Source: Sophora flavescens (lineage: Eukaryota > Streptophyta > Magnoliopsida > Fabales > Fabaceae). Taken from it: DNA of 64,000 nt. Under the pieces are notes generated by a model that worked only from the letters and a program-made list of their open reading frames with translations, had not been told where the DNA came from and ran no database searches. Of this stretch, positions 10,081 through 21,279 are shown piece by piece (the first letter of the stretch is position 1; every line of letters starts with the position of its first letter). The stretch covers positions 9,479,630 to 9,543,629 of the forward strand of contig CM061069.1 of NCBI GenBank assembly GCA_030762895.1, written 5' to 3'. The position numbers were made by a program, and so were the translations under genes.

Positions 10081-10430
10081 AGACTTCAAAGCCCCATTCA
10101 TCGATGTCAAAGAAGCTCCCCGTGGACAACATTGAGCCCGTAAATGACTCGAAATGTGCTAAGAAGGGAACATATGTTGTTTCTGCTACTGGTAGTGATG
10201 AAGACACAACAACGAAGAAGTGTGGGGCTGATTCGAGGAAGATGTATTAGAGACTGTGGAGCAAGAAGTTGAGATTGTCATACTTAAAGGCATGGTTGAG
10301 TTCACTTAATTCCAAGACGAGATCGTATTCCTATAGGAACATTGATGCATTTCACAAATTCATGAAGAAATAGCTGCATGTTGAAGCTTTGCGTAACCAA
10401 TTGAAGGAGAAGATATTTAAATGTAAATTA
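10081..10430 (+). pseudogene. GeBP/STOREKEEPER-like (DUF573) gene fragment, copy 1
   Basis: In broken frames the translation resembles the DUF573 DNA-binding domain of plant GeBP/STKL transcription factors: a Trp-containing LW.EE-type start, then YLK(D/G)MV, then FH.FMK and NQLKEK blocks near the end (about 10390-10420). It carries in-frame stops and indels, so it is not functional. It lies in inverted orientation to copy 2 (10780-11340) and is missing from the right arm. Confidence 0.65.
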
Positions 10431-10539
10431 ATTTTTTTTAATATTTATTAAATTAAAAAATAAAAATAAAAATAAAAATAATTATTAATTTTAATTTTAT
10501 TTAATTATTAATTATAATTTAAAATCGAATTTGTTTTCA

Positions 10540-11735
10540 AGCTGACATCTAATAACATACGTTGAATTTAAAAATCCGTTAAGTGATGACACGACTAACA
10601 ATTTTGCAATGTCATCCAAGGCATGCGTACCAAAAATATAATTTTAAATTCCACATGTGTAATTCCACATGTGTAATTAGATGCCAGCTGAAAAAATAAT
10701 TGATTTTTGAATTTAAATTAATATTTAAATTTAATTTTAATTTAATAAATATTTAGAATATTAATTTATTAATATATTCTCCTTCAATTGGTTACTCGAA
10801 ACTCTAATATCCAGCGACTTCTTCATGAAATTGCGAAATGCACCGTCGTGCTTATAAGGATCTAACCTCATCTAGAAATTAAGTCAACCATGTCTTTAAG
10901 TATGACAATTCGTCTTCCTCGCTCCACAGTTTCTGAAACAACTTTTTCGAATCACCTCCATACTTCTTCGTTGTTGGGTATTCATCATCAGCAGTGGTAG
11001 AAACTGCATCCATTCCCTTCTTCTTCATACGTTTCAAGTCATTTACGGGCTCAATGTTGTTTGCGGGATGGTTCTTTTATGTAGATGGATGGGACTAGGA
11101 GTTGGGTTCCGGAGTCTGGTTTGTGGGTTTGGATTTGGGAGGAGGAGGAGGTAAGTCAAGTTCGGACCTTGAATCGGATTCGGTTCGGATTCTGGGTTGG
11201 AGGAAGGGGCTGATCTTCATGTTCTTCGGTTGAAGCTTCATTTCCTTCTTGGGCGATGTTGTTGGGAGCTAGGGATCAGTTCTTCCTCAGATGATTTTGA
11301 AGAGGGTTCTTGAAGTTTTGTCTTCTTCGCCATCGTTGTTTTTTTCTTTCGGTGAGAGTGAACCTTAGGGTTAATAACAACATAGCAGAAGGAGAGACAT
11401 TATACAAAAAAACAATATTTTAATTAATTGCTGCAGAGGGAAAAAGGTCCTGCAGATCCTCAATAAATTACATTTTTAAAAATTAAAATGAAAATTAATA
11501 TTAACTATCAATTTTAATTTAAATAAATTATTTTTTTAGCTTGCATCTAATTACACATAGCTCATATGACATCAAAAAATCGTTAACCAGTCATCACATA
11601 ACGTAGACATCTAACGATAGTGACCATTTCCAAAATTTTAAAGTGTTAAGTCGTATGAAGAATAATTACATGGAGCAAAACCAAAACTCGCCCTATTTGC
11701 AGGGACCAAAAAGTTCATTAAATCTATATATTTGA
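10540..11735 (-). mobile_element. Mutator-like element carrying a GeBP fragment (Pack-MULE candidate)
   Basis: The two ends, about 10540-10690 and about 11530-11640, are diverged inverted repeats of each other. They share GTTAA-GTGATGAC-type and TGTGTAATTAGATGC-type strings that read outward in opposite directions. Between them lies GeBP copy 2 on the minus strand. Long terminal inverted repeats around a captured host gene piece fit a Pack-MULE. I could not confirm a 9-bp target duplication, and no transposase is present. Mirror copy at about 47860-49030. Confidence 0.55.
10780..11340 (-). pseudogene. GeBP/STOREKEEPER-like (DUF573) pseudogene, copy 2
   Basis: On the minus strand an ATG near 11333 opens a short Ser/Glu-rich N-terminus, followed after a frame break by a KKLFQKLWSEEDELSYLK segment and a FRNFMKKSLDIKVSSNQLKE segment (mirror positions 48650-48815). 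This is the conserved DUF573 domain of GeBP/STKL transcription factors, which bind DNA in the nucleus. Premature stops after the first block and frameshifts make it a pseudogene. It is probably a captured cDNA or gene piece. Confidence 0.75.
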
Positions 11736-11879
11736 TTGTGGCCTCCCTCACTTGAAATTTCTAACTTCGCCATTGATCGTATGTCAATTGAGTAGCAACC
11801 AATTAATAGAGCTCTAAGTACCAAATATTATGATAATTTAACCATACCAATTCAGTAACTTCGGAAAAAGTGGCATCTA

Positions 11880-12570
11880 CTATCCTTATACTTTGAAATA
11901 AGGCAAATAGGATGAATTGTATGTCTTCGATTGATAACACGAGGGTTCATTATATAATAGACTTGACATTAATTACAATGATATACAATCCTAATATAAT
12001 GAAAGAATAAATCCTTATTGGTCCCATATGCATCAATACATATATTTTACATTCCCCTCAAGCTACTGTGTATATATCATATGCATCAAGCTTGTCATAT
12101 ATATAGGTGACCTGAGGATATCTAAGCTTGAGTGAAAATGTCTGCAAGCTGGTTATTCGAATTCACAAATGCATCTCTCCGAATTAAATTTTCTCGAGAA
12201 CAAAATGGAATCAATCTCAATGTTTTTAGCTCTCATGAAAGATTAGATTCGAAGATTTATCTAGTGCTGCCTGATTATTGCATACAAGCTTAATTGGTTA
12301 TAGTTCACAAACTTTGAACTCTTGAAGTAACCTGTTTTAACAATATGAGTTCACAAGTTCCAATCACCCTAGCTCAATACTTTGCTTATGCACTTGACTT
12401 GGCAACGACTGTTTGTTTCTTGATTTTCCAACATATTAGATTTCCTCCAAGGACACAATAACTCGAAGTAGAACGTTTATCCGAGGGAGACCTGCCAAAT
12501 CAACATATGTGTAACAACAATTCTCCACGTTCCCCTTATCCTCACACAACAAGCCTGAGACACCGCGATG
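11880..12570 (-). pseudogene. Ty1-copia RNase H end, polypurine tract and LTR remnant
   Basis: Minus-strand translation in broken frames gives the copia RNase H landmarks WK.KKQTVVAKSSA, then NNQAAL, then NQLADIFTQ. After a stop comes a polypurine tract (AGCTTGAGGGGAATG, about 12050-12065) and the start of an LTR (TGTAAAATATATG...) running to about 11880. This is the 3' end of a copia element without gag, integrase or 5' LTR. Mirror copy at 47030-47700. Confidence 0.75.
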
Positions 12571-13234
12571 TCCCATTAAAGAAAAACTTAACTAACTAAA
12601 TCTTAATCGTGATATAACGTTAAACATACCTATAGCAGGAAATCATAAATATTTAAAACTTAAATAATAGGACATGAACATGAGATCACACTCCATATTT
12701 ATATATAAATATATAACACAAAACAATTACTGTGTATAAATAGGAAAATACATAAAAGATCAAAGGTAAAAGACACAACCCTTACCATCTCTCCTCACAC
12801 CCAGCCCTCTCTAAAAAATATAACAAAAATGGGCTCACGATCACAACCTATGTATATACCACACACTGACCTCTATTAACCCTATCAACCTGCTGCTGTC
12901 GTCTCACTGATGGTCTAGATGTTGTTGCTCCACTACTCCCAGAGATACTACCATGACGAGGATTCTGAAACCATCGCCGATAATGAGCGCAATGGCGAAC
13001 ATGATCTATGGGAACCACTGGTGCTGGAACCATCAACTCTGTATAAGGAGTTTCCCAAGGATATGGCGGTGGCATGGGCGGAGGACAAAAAAAGACTGGA
13101 AAAGGGAAGGTCTGACCGAGAGTAAAAGTCCGTACAAACTAAAAATGAGGACTATCTCCAAGCCTCACATACACAGATACTGGACTCGTATATACAACAA
13201 AAAGGGTAACTGGGTCCACAAGCCGATAACTCTT
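12571..13234 (-). other. Unrecognised region with a 75-codon proline-rich frame
   Basis: The minus-strand frame 12848-13075 starts MPPPYPWETPYTELMVPAPV and ends before a stop at 12848. It is conserved almost residue for residue in the right arm (46515-46742), which may only reflect the recent duplication. I recognise no family. Overlapping plus-strand frames are also open, so coding status is undecided. It could be an exon remnant of a captured gene or part of an older element next to the copia remnant. Confidence 0.3.
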
Positions 13235-14528
13235 TGAATGAAGAGTTATTTAGATCCTTTTTACAATGACTTTTTCTTATCCTTAATGTTTTAGGTCTTG
13301 TTTTTATTATAAAATATTAGTTTGTAAATATTTGTGTTAATTTTAGTGAATATTAGCCATTTCCTCTTGATTGCTCTATCATTGTCTAAAAACTGTGTCT
13401 TTGTACGCAGAAAGCTTGCTGGAGCATGACTGAAGCATTGGGATATAAGAACTTGGTTGTTGCAGCAAGGGCTACTTTCCAGTAGTACTGCACTAAAGGA
13501 CAAAAGATGACAAGGATACCTTTCCTCTCTCCTCAAGGGCACTGGCGCTGTCACTTTTAAGGAAGCACACGTGCCTAGGATCAGCTGCCCCACGTCTTTA
13601 GGAATTTGGGCTAGGGTTATTCTATTAAATCTTTTGGTTGTTGGCCCAAAATGGAATGAAAGAGACTAGGGTTTTGTGCACTATAAAAACATTTAGCAAA
13701 CCCTAGTGAGATATACTTGAACAATTTATTACACATTGTCTTGACTTGTCTTGAGAGATGCGCTCGTTTCTTCCTCCTTTAGCCATTCTTTGTGTTTTGC
13801 ATTTCTTCTTCCATTGTAATGGTTTCTTGCTCTTTTCTTTTATTTGTTCTTTGTAAGCTCATTATGAGCTAAACTCTTTAAACTCTCATTATGTTTTGCA
13901 TCTTCTTTTATCACGCATTTAATGTTGTTTGATTAAGAGTGATCAACTTGATTGAATATCTAGATTGCTTAATTTGGAAAAACTAAGTAACTGGGAACTT
14001 GATAAAAGATAGGGGTTAAGTCATTAATTGGAAAATTAATTGATGTTGAGCAGGCTAGGAATAGCTACTCATGTCCCAAAGCTAACTGGAACGAGCATAA
14101 CTTTGAGGGGGGTGTAATTAATATGAATCTCGGAATAGAACAAAGTTAATGAACCTGACCCTGTATTGTTGGAAAACAAACTTTAATTTCCTGGAGCTAG
14201 ATCCTAGAGCATAGTCAGAGCATAACCTAGGCGAAGCAGGATTTATGTTGTAGCATACCTAAAGCTGTTTTTATCCATATTTGACTACTTAATCTCTTCT
14301 CTGTTTTCTGAACATTGCTGTTTTCACTATAAACCTTTATTTCCCTTTCATTGCACATCTACTATGTTTTTGGTTACTAATCCTAACTATTAGAATATAT
14401 AATCTGAAGTGGAGCCACTTACATCATTATAATCCCTGTGGGAACGATATCTGAACTAAAGTTCTATATTATTTGAGGCATTTGTGTATACTTGCACAAC
14501 CTTAAAGACATCTATTTTTAAGGCAACA
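13235..14528 (+). mobile_element. 5' LTR of element F
   Basis: The 3' terminus is set by CAACA at 14528, 6 bp before the PBS. A TATAAAAACA box lies at about 13682, with a run of T-rich leader downstream. The left boundary is less certain; TGAATG at 13235 is the best candidate. There is no second LTR in the arm for comparison. Confidence 0.65.
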
Positions 14529-14534
14529 AGTTTT

Positions 14535-14552
14535 TGGCACCATTGTCGGGGA
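14535..14552 (+). other. Decayed tRNA-Asp primer-binding site (element F)
   Basis: TGGCACCATTGTCGGGGA differs from the tRNA-Asp complement by three transitions (two G-to-A, one C-to-T), a pattern expected from methyl-cytosine deamination on either strand of an old silenced copy. Confidence 0.8.
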
Positions 14553-15804
14553 TTGTATTGGTGTTAATATTTAGTTTTAGATTATTAGTTCTATAGTTAG
14601 AGGTTCTAACACTCCGGGTGGTTTGCTGTAACATAGGGTACTGAAACTGTATGCACAGGTTCTTGTCACCTAACTACAGATTTGACCCAGAGATAGAAAG
14701 GACATTCAAAAGTCTTAGATGAGGTCAAACATCTCATCCTATACCTGAGTTGGTTCGAATACTCCAACCAACTCCACACCTAATTCTGCTGAAGCATTGT
14801 CCGCTGCTGAATCAGAAATGGCTGAAGAAGCACCACAAGACAGCATGGCTATGGCTAATGACAAAAATTGTGCTATCATGGGGTATGATGTGTTTGACCC
14901 TGAAGCTATGAACACTGGGATAGTGAGGACTCCCATCACTGCACCTCAGTTTGAGTTCAAGTCAGTGATGTTCCAAATGTTGCAAACAATTGGCCAATTT
15001 AATGGAGCTGCAACAGAGGACCCTCACCTGCATCTCAAACAGTTTTTGGATGTAGCAAGCAATTTCAAGACCCCAAGAGTCACTGATGATGCATTCAGAC
15101 TGAGACTATTTCCATTCTCTTTGGGAGGAAGTGCTAAGAACTGGCTGAATTCCTTGGATGCAAACTCAATTGATACTTGGAACAAGCTTTCTGAAAATTA
15201 AAGTTCTTAACCAAGTTCTTCCCACCAACTATGAATGCAAAGATGAGAACTGATATCACTTCATTCAGGCAGCACGATGATGAACCATTATTTGAAGCAT
15301 GGGAGAGATTTAAACAACTCATTAAGAAGTGCCCCCACCATGGCATTCCATTCTGTATTCAGATGGAGCACTTCTACAATGGTATTTTACCTAGCTCAAG
15401 AATGATGCTGGATGCCTCAGCTGGAGGCAGTCTTCTCACCAAATCTTACAATGAAGCTCATGCTCTTATAGAAGGGATAGCAGCTAACAGTTATCAGTGG
15501 CCAACAGCAAGACAAGTTTATGGGAAAACCAATGCTGCAGTAGGATCTTATGAATTGAGTGAAATGTCTGCACTATTAGCTCAAATGACTTCCTTAACTA
15601 ATATGGTTAGGGGGTTGATCATGGCAAATCAAGGAAATTCATATGCACCACCTATAATGACTGAAGAAATGGTGAATGAACAAATCTACAAGGCAGATGC
15701 TATATGTAGCATCCCTGGATGCTTTATGGATTGACGACTGTCCCCACAAACCAACACGGGTCTTTTCAGCGTGCTTTGTCCTCACTCACATGCTTCCTGG
15801 GAAA

Positions 15805-15878
15805 ACTTCCTAGAAGGTCACCCATCCCAGAATTGTTCCAAGTCAAGCACGCTTAACTGTGGAGTTCTTAAGTGATGG
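15805..15878 (-). ncRNA. 5S rRNA-derived segment in Cassandra LTR
   Basis: Minus-strand reading gives a GAACTCCACAGTTAAGCGTG block and a GGATGGGTGACC block, the internal control region of plant 5S rRNA, with changes in between. Related segments are at 16281-16360 (minus) and 16394-16470 (plus). It is not a 5S gene: only the middle of 5S is present and it sits inside LTRs. Confidence 0.85.
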
Positions 15879-16183
15879 ACTCCCTAAAAGAAGATGCATC
15901 TTGTTAGTATAGGTAGTACCAATCAATTCATATAAGCCTTCCACAACTGTATAGTCCCACACCTACACAGTCTCAGGATCCCTCTCATTTGGGTGTGTAA
16001 TCGGTTCATTCATGTATCCCTCCGTCTAGAAGCCTGCCAGGAGCCGCTCCTTGTCCGTGCCTTCTTGCACCGGTGACCACTCCCCGCCCTCGTCGGCACC
16101 CGGGTGTTACATGCCCACCAGCTTCCGCTTTGGTTCATCCCCGAACCACACCGTACTAGGAGAGGTGTCGCTCTGATACCATT

Positions 16184-16567
16184 TGTAACATCCCTGGCTG
16201 CTTTATGGATTGACGACAGTCCCCACAAACCAACACGGGTCTTTTCAGCGTGCTTTGTCCTCACTCACATGCTTCCTGGGGAAACTTCCCAGGAGGTCAC
16301 CCATCCCAGAATTGCTCCAAGTCAAGCACGCTTAACTGTGGAGTTCTTAAGTGACGGGCTCCCTAAAACAAGATGCATCTTCTTTTCGGCAGGCCATCAC
16401 TTAAGAACTCCACAGTTAAGCGAGCTTGACTTGGAGCAATTCTGGGATGGGTGACCTCCTGGGAAGTTTTCCCGGGAAGCGTGTGAGTGAGGACAAAGCA
16501 TGCTGAAAAGACTTGTGTTGGTTTGTGGGGACAGTCGTCAATCCATAAAGCAGCCAGGGATGTTACA
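16184..16567. repeat. Inverted Cassandra LTR pair (fold-back)
   Basis: 16184-16385 (starting TGTAACATCCCTGG) and 16386-16567 (ending CCAGGGATGTTACA) are inverted copies of the same LTR, meeting at about 16385. The extra inverted copy is not part of a standard two-LTR Cassandra. The right arm has it too (43034 to about 43406), so it predates the arm duplication. Confidence 0.8.
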
Positions 16568-17040
16568 CTATATCATGTGTATATTGTGGAGGAGATCATT
16601 TGTTTGAGAATTGCTCTGCAAACCCTGCTGCAGTCAACTATGTGGGAAACAACAATTACAGAGGTAATAGTTCATTTGCCAAAACAGGTTGGCAGCAATC
16701 TCAACATCCAAATCTGAGGTATTCCAACTACAGTAACAATCTGAACCCACCTTCTGGTTACAATCTGCAACAACAGCCTAGGCAGCAGCAACCCCAATTC
16801 CAGTAGAAAACTACAGACTCATCGTTGGAAGCTGTACTAAAGGCATTCATGACAGAAACCAAGGCTGGAATGAGAAACTTAGAGACTCAAGTTGGCCAAT
16901 GCAATCAACTTATTGTAGAACCATAGAAGAAACATAAGGTGGATAATTAAGAATCTGAGAAGGAAAACTCAAACGAAGATGTAGCAAAAGAACAACCTGC
17001 AGTAGTTGAGAAGGTACCTAATGCTGCAGCAAACCCTGTT

Positions 17041-17769
17041 GTGCCCAAATTGATTCCAGAAAGGCCTCCTCCACCTTTTCCTCAGAGATTAAAGAAAGCT
17101 CACCAAAAGAAACAATTCAACAAGTTTCTGAATGTACTGAAGCAGCTTCATATCTACATACCCTTGGTAGAAGCTCTGCAACAGATGCCCAATTACACAA
17201 AGTTCATGAAAGATGTGCTCACTAAGAAGAGAAGATTGGGAGAATTTGAAACTGTGGCTATGACTGAAGAATACAGTATGATGTTGCAGAATAAAGTGCC
17301 TAGCAAAATGAAAGATCCCGGAAGTTTCACCATACCCTGTTCCATTGGAGAAACATATTGTGGTAAAGCCTTATGTGACTTGGGAGAAATCATCAACCTC
17401 ATGCCCATGTCCGTTTTCAAGAAGCTGTGGATTGGAGAAGTAAGGCCTACTTTTGTTACACTTTAGCTGGCTGACAGATCCATTGCCTACCCAAAAGGGA
17501 AGATTGAATATGTATTGATCAAGGTGGACAAATTTATATTCCTTGTGGATTTCATCATCTTGGATTTTGAAGCAGTTAGAGAAGTCCCCATCATCCTAGG
17601 GAGACCATTCTTGGCAACAGGGAAGACCCTGATTAATGTGCAAAAAGGAGAACTTACAATGAGAGTTAATGATCAGCAGGTTACATTTAATGTTTTCAAT
17701 TCCTTGAAGTACCCTGATGAGGGTATGGAAGAATTCTCTCTCATTGAGCCATTTGATGAACCGGTGTAA
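17041..17769 (+). pseudogene. pol: Aspartic protease region of element F
   Basis: The frame opens with the Pro/Lys-rich linker (RPPPPFPQRLKKAHQKKQF). Next comes KDPGSFTIPCSIG and the active-site region LCDLGEIINLMPMSVF (about 17371-17420); the catalytic Asp is kept but the usual Ala-Ser after Gly is Glu-Ile. A stop at 17464 splits the domain. The second half (17515-17769) has PIILGRPFLATGKTLI. Function in an intact element: cleavage of the gag-pol polyprotein. Confidence 0.85.
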
Positions 17770-17986
17770 CATCAATTTCTGAAGAACCATACAGACTATG
17801 CTACAGCATCAGTAGAAGATGAAAATTTCTTTGATGAGGACCTTGACAAGTCCCTGGAGAGTAAGGTTATGCAACATAAGTGGACCAGAAATATGAACCA
17901 TTGGAGGTAACTAATGATACTTTTAAAGACAATATTCCTTCTAATGTTAAACCCCCATCTCTTGAACTGAAAAACTGCCAAGTCAC

Positions 17987-18482
17987 TTGAAATATGCTTA
18001 CCTTGGTGATAATGATACTTTGCCTGTTATTATCTCTGCTTCACTGAACTGCCTGGAGGAAGAAAAATTGTTGAAAACTTTGAAAAGACACAAAAAGGCA
18101 TTAGGTTGCCAGATAGCAGATATAATAGGGATTAGTCCATCAATATGCCTGCACATAATTCTCTTGGAAGAAGGCTCAAAAAATAGTATTGAAAGTCATA
18201 GAAGGTTGAATCCAATCATGAAAGAGGTAGTAAAAAAGGAGATCATAAAGTGGCTGGATGCAGGGATTATCTATCCTATTTCTGACAGTGTGTGGGTGAG
18301 TCCAAACCAATGTGTGCCTAAGAAGGGAAGTGTGACTCTCATCACCAATAAAAATAATGAAATTATTCCCACAAGAACTTTTACTGGGTGGAGGATTTGC
18401 ATGAATTACAGGAAGTTGAACAAAGCCACAAGAAACGATCATTTCCCCTTGCCTTTCATTGATCAAATGTTGGAGAGACTTG
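17987..18482 (+). pseudogene. pol: Reverse transcriptase, N-terminal part (element F)
   Basis: The frame reads KYAYLGDNDTLPVIISASL, then GIIYPISDS.WVSP, and WRICMNYRKLNKATRNDHF up to QMLERL. These are the fingers/palm blocks before the first catalytic Asp. It is cut at 18482 by the 4.4-kb insertion; downstream codons in the annotated open frame belong to that insertion. RT continues in register at 22912. Confidence 0.88.
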
Positions 18483-19076
18483 CTGTAACACCCTGTTTTT
18501 CGTATGCTTCTTTATTAGTAAATATATGCTTTAATGTGTTTATTTTTTATAAAATCCAGAGGATGATTTTATTTAAAATAAAATCATTTTCTTGTGTTGT
18601 TTTACCGTATGAAGTAACAGTAAAATTTTCGGTCGAAAATTCAGACAAAAACCGGCCTGGGTTCTCACTGCCAGTACAAGTTTACTGAGCTAGAGACCAA
18701 ATTTTAATTCGTGAACGAGATGGTTAGTATTTTTATGATGTTTTGTGTGGGTTTGGAGTTTTTTGAAAAATCTTGTTTGGGGCCAAATCTTAGGGATTTC
18801 CCGGGCGAAATCGTCGGGAAATACGATCGGGGAAGTCATCTGATACACAATGGAGCAGAGCATCAACAGGATGAAGAGACATGAAGTGACTTGATGTGAA
18901 GGTTATGACACACCTCAAAAGGTGAATCATGACTTTTTTCAATAATCTCACTTTTTCATCTTTCTCTCTGCAATCACATCACATCTCCTTAACTCCTTAT
19001 CCTCTCTACAAGCAACCCACCTTCTTTCTTCTCTTCTTTCTTCCTCTCTCAAAACCGTGACCTCTCCCTCACTCTC

Positions 19077-19084
19077 TATAAATA
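19077..19084 (+). promoter_or_regulatory. TATA box within the 4.4-kb insertion
   Basis: TATAAATA lies downstream of a long CT-rich tract (about 18950-19070) and upstream of a CT-rich leader, a typical plant core promoter arrangement. The mirror copy TATTTATA is at 40521-40528. Confidence 0.55.
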
Positions 19085-19534
19085 CTTTTCATTTCCACAC
19101 TTCATCACTTTCCTCCATTTCTCACATTTACACTTTACTGCATTTCTTCTTCTTCATCTTCTTCTCTCTTACAAAGTTTACATTTTTATCAAGCTTTTCT
19201 CTTAGAGTTCTTCATCCAAGTTGTTCATCTTGTTAAGGGTAATACTTCTATGCAGTTTTTTTTTCAAAGTTTCATCTTTTATTTCGAAGTTTTCTTCTTA
19301 TGTCCTTTATGTGATTTTAACTTCTAAAACCTCTCAAAATGGTAGAAAACTCCTTTTGAGTTGAAACCACTTTCTATATTCTTGTTTTTACTCAGACTAT
19401 CACATAATAAAAGGTTGTGTAAAACAAAGTTTCCTAACCTCTTCTTCCTAAGTAGGCCGAAACCATGTATATGGTTTAGATGAATCTTGTTTCAACTTTT
19501 ACATGTATGAGTTTGTATTTGAGTTTCATTTCCA

Positions 19535-20190
19535 AGATGATCATGGACCAAGGCTCCTTTATGTTAAAGGATGCTATGTCTAAGTGATTGGAAAGTTTAA
19601 AGATTTTTACCCTATTTTATGTAAAGACCAAAACCAATGAGTTTTAAGGCAATGGTGTTTAAGTTTTGTTTTCCAAAATGATCATGGATTAAGACTCCTT
19701 GATATAGAAGGATGCTAAGTCCAAGAGATTGGAAAGTTTGAAGATTTCTAACCCCTATTTCTTGAAAAGACCGAAACCTTAAATGGTTATCACAAAGATG
19801 TTGAGTTTTGTTTTCCAAAGTGATCATGGACTAAAAAGCTCCTTATGTTAAAGGATGCAATGTCTAAGTGATTGGAAAGTTTAAAATATTTTCTTGCGTT
19901 ATTTTCCTATGATGGTCGAATGTAACATTTGACCTAGGATGTGTTATTTTATTTTGTTTTCTAAGATGATTATGGATTAAAGCTCCTTCATGTTAAAGGA
20001 TGCTATGTCCAAAAGATTAGATGGTTTAAAGATCTCTAACCTCACAAACTTGTTAAGGCCGAACCTAAGAGTTCATGGTCTAAGACATTTGATTTTTTTC
20101 CATTTTCTGAAATGATCATGGTTTCAAGCTCCTTACTATGTATGGATGCTAACCTAAAGAGATTGGAAAGTTTAGAAATTCCTAGCTTAT
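19535..20190 (+). repeat. Diverged tandem repeat, unit about 140-150 bp, five copies
   Basis: A block with GATCATGGA, AAGCTCCTT, AGGATGCTA, AGAGATTGGAAAGTTT and then a variable part recurs at about 19540, 19675, 19820, 19965 and 20115. Units have diverged by substitutions and small indels. Mirror at about 39412-40067. Confidence 0.8.
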
Positions 20191-21279
20191 TTACATATGC
20201 TTGGCCAAAACCCTAAGTCAAGTACTTGGTGGGATTTTTAATTCGACTTTGTTAAAAGATTGTTGTTTATGAACTTCTAGCACTTAAGGATCATAAATCC
20301 AAGAGTCGCATAAATTTCGGAAACCCATAATCCTAGTTTATTGTATGAACCGAACCTATACCTTGTGGTTAGTATTCTCAAGTGATTTTTTTAACTCATG
20401 ATTTTATGTTGGCAACCTTAGACTTCCATCGCCGGAGAAGCCAGGACGTTCGTGAACCTTCTTTTCAAATCCAAAACTCTTAACTCCGACATGAGGTAAG
20501 AGGGGATTTCATAAAGATATTCAATAACTGTATGCATGTGTGTAAGTGTTTAACTGGATATTTATATGTTGATTGAGCATACTTGGTTATCTAATGTACT
20601 TGAACTGTTATGCTATTATCTGATGTTGAACTGTGTTTGTTCTAAATGTTATAATGCATATCTGTGATGAATTGCTTTCAACTGTGATATTAACATTCAG
20701 TTGAGAATATATACTGTTGTTGATTGAAAGTTTGCTAAGCCAGACTTGTGTTTGTGCTCAACTGTTATAAGGATTAAAAACCTCAATAAGCTTTGAAGAT
20801 GAAGGGATTGGTGTTCTATTCCAAAAGCTCATTTACTTAAATTACTTGTTTTAAATGTTGAAATGGTTTTGGAGAACTATTGTTACACAAGAGAAAAGAA
20901 TCCTTTTCGAACTACGTGTCTTCAAGTGAAAACTTTAAAGATTATTTGGCAATATCCTAATGGTGATTTTCAAAGATAAAAGTATTTCAAAGATGCTATA
21001 TAAAAGATTTTCAAAGAAAAGGTTTTCTCCTAAATGTTTTATAAACTTTCCGATAGCCTGGATAGGTTATCGAGGATTCGGTTTTGAATTTGATTTTCAC
21101 TGAACGAAAAATAAGTACTTAAGAAAGAGAATCTAGTACGCGAGACGTCGCCTCTAATATTTAGTTTTACGCACGTGATCTTGGATCAGTGTTAATTCGG
21201 GGCCATGAGTCCTATTCATGATGTTCTGGACTGAGAGTCCAATTCTCGAAATCGAGGACAGTGCGTTCTGATTTCGTTG

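Larger units (their letters stand above)
15705..16567 (-). mobile_element. Cassandra-type TRIM element carrying 5S rRNA sequence
   Basis: 863-bp insertion flanked by the 5-bp duplication CTATA (15700-15704, 16568-16572). On the minus strand an LTR-like unit with a 5S rRNA-derived segment occurs at 15705 to about 15955. A short internal domain with a GC-rich stretch and an initiator-tRNA-Met-type PBS (TGGTATCAGAGC, about 16173-16184) leads to a second LTR copy at 16184-16385. Immediately after this, a third LTR piece lies in the opposite orientation (16386-16567), making a fold-back of about 190 bp. Cassandra elements are known across vascular plants as non-autonomous LTR retrotransposons with 5S promoters in their LTRs. 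Mirror copy 43034-43883. Confidence 0.88.
14750..16800 (+). pseudogene. gag: Athila-like gag (element F), split by Cassandra
   Basis: The capsid region reads EDPHLHLKQFLDVASNFK, FRLRLFPFSLGGSAKNWL and SIDTWNKL in 14797-15201. It continues after a frameshift near 15200 with TSFRQHDDEPLFEAWERFKQ and LLDASAGGS-type blocks in 15231-15704. The CCHC zinc knuckle (CVYCGGDHLFENC, about 16577-16615) lies beyond the Cassandra insertion. Removing the insertion and one CTATA duplication brings the two parts together just ahead of the knuckle. A Gln/Asn-rich tail ends at a stop near 16806. Confidence 0.88.

Noticed and set aside
12953..13237. Plus-strand 94-codon frame as a gene
   Set aside because: It overlaps other open frames on both strands, and its conservation in the right arm is explained by the duplication.
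16394..16470. 5S rRNA gene
   Set aside because: Only the central part of 5S is present and it repeats within Cassandra LTRs.
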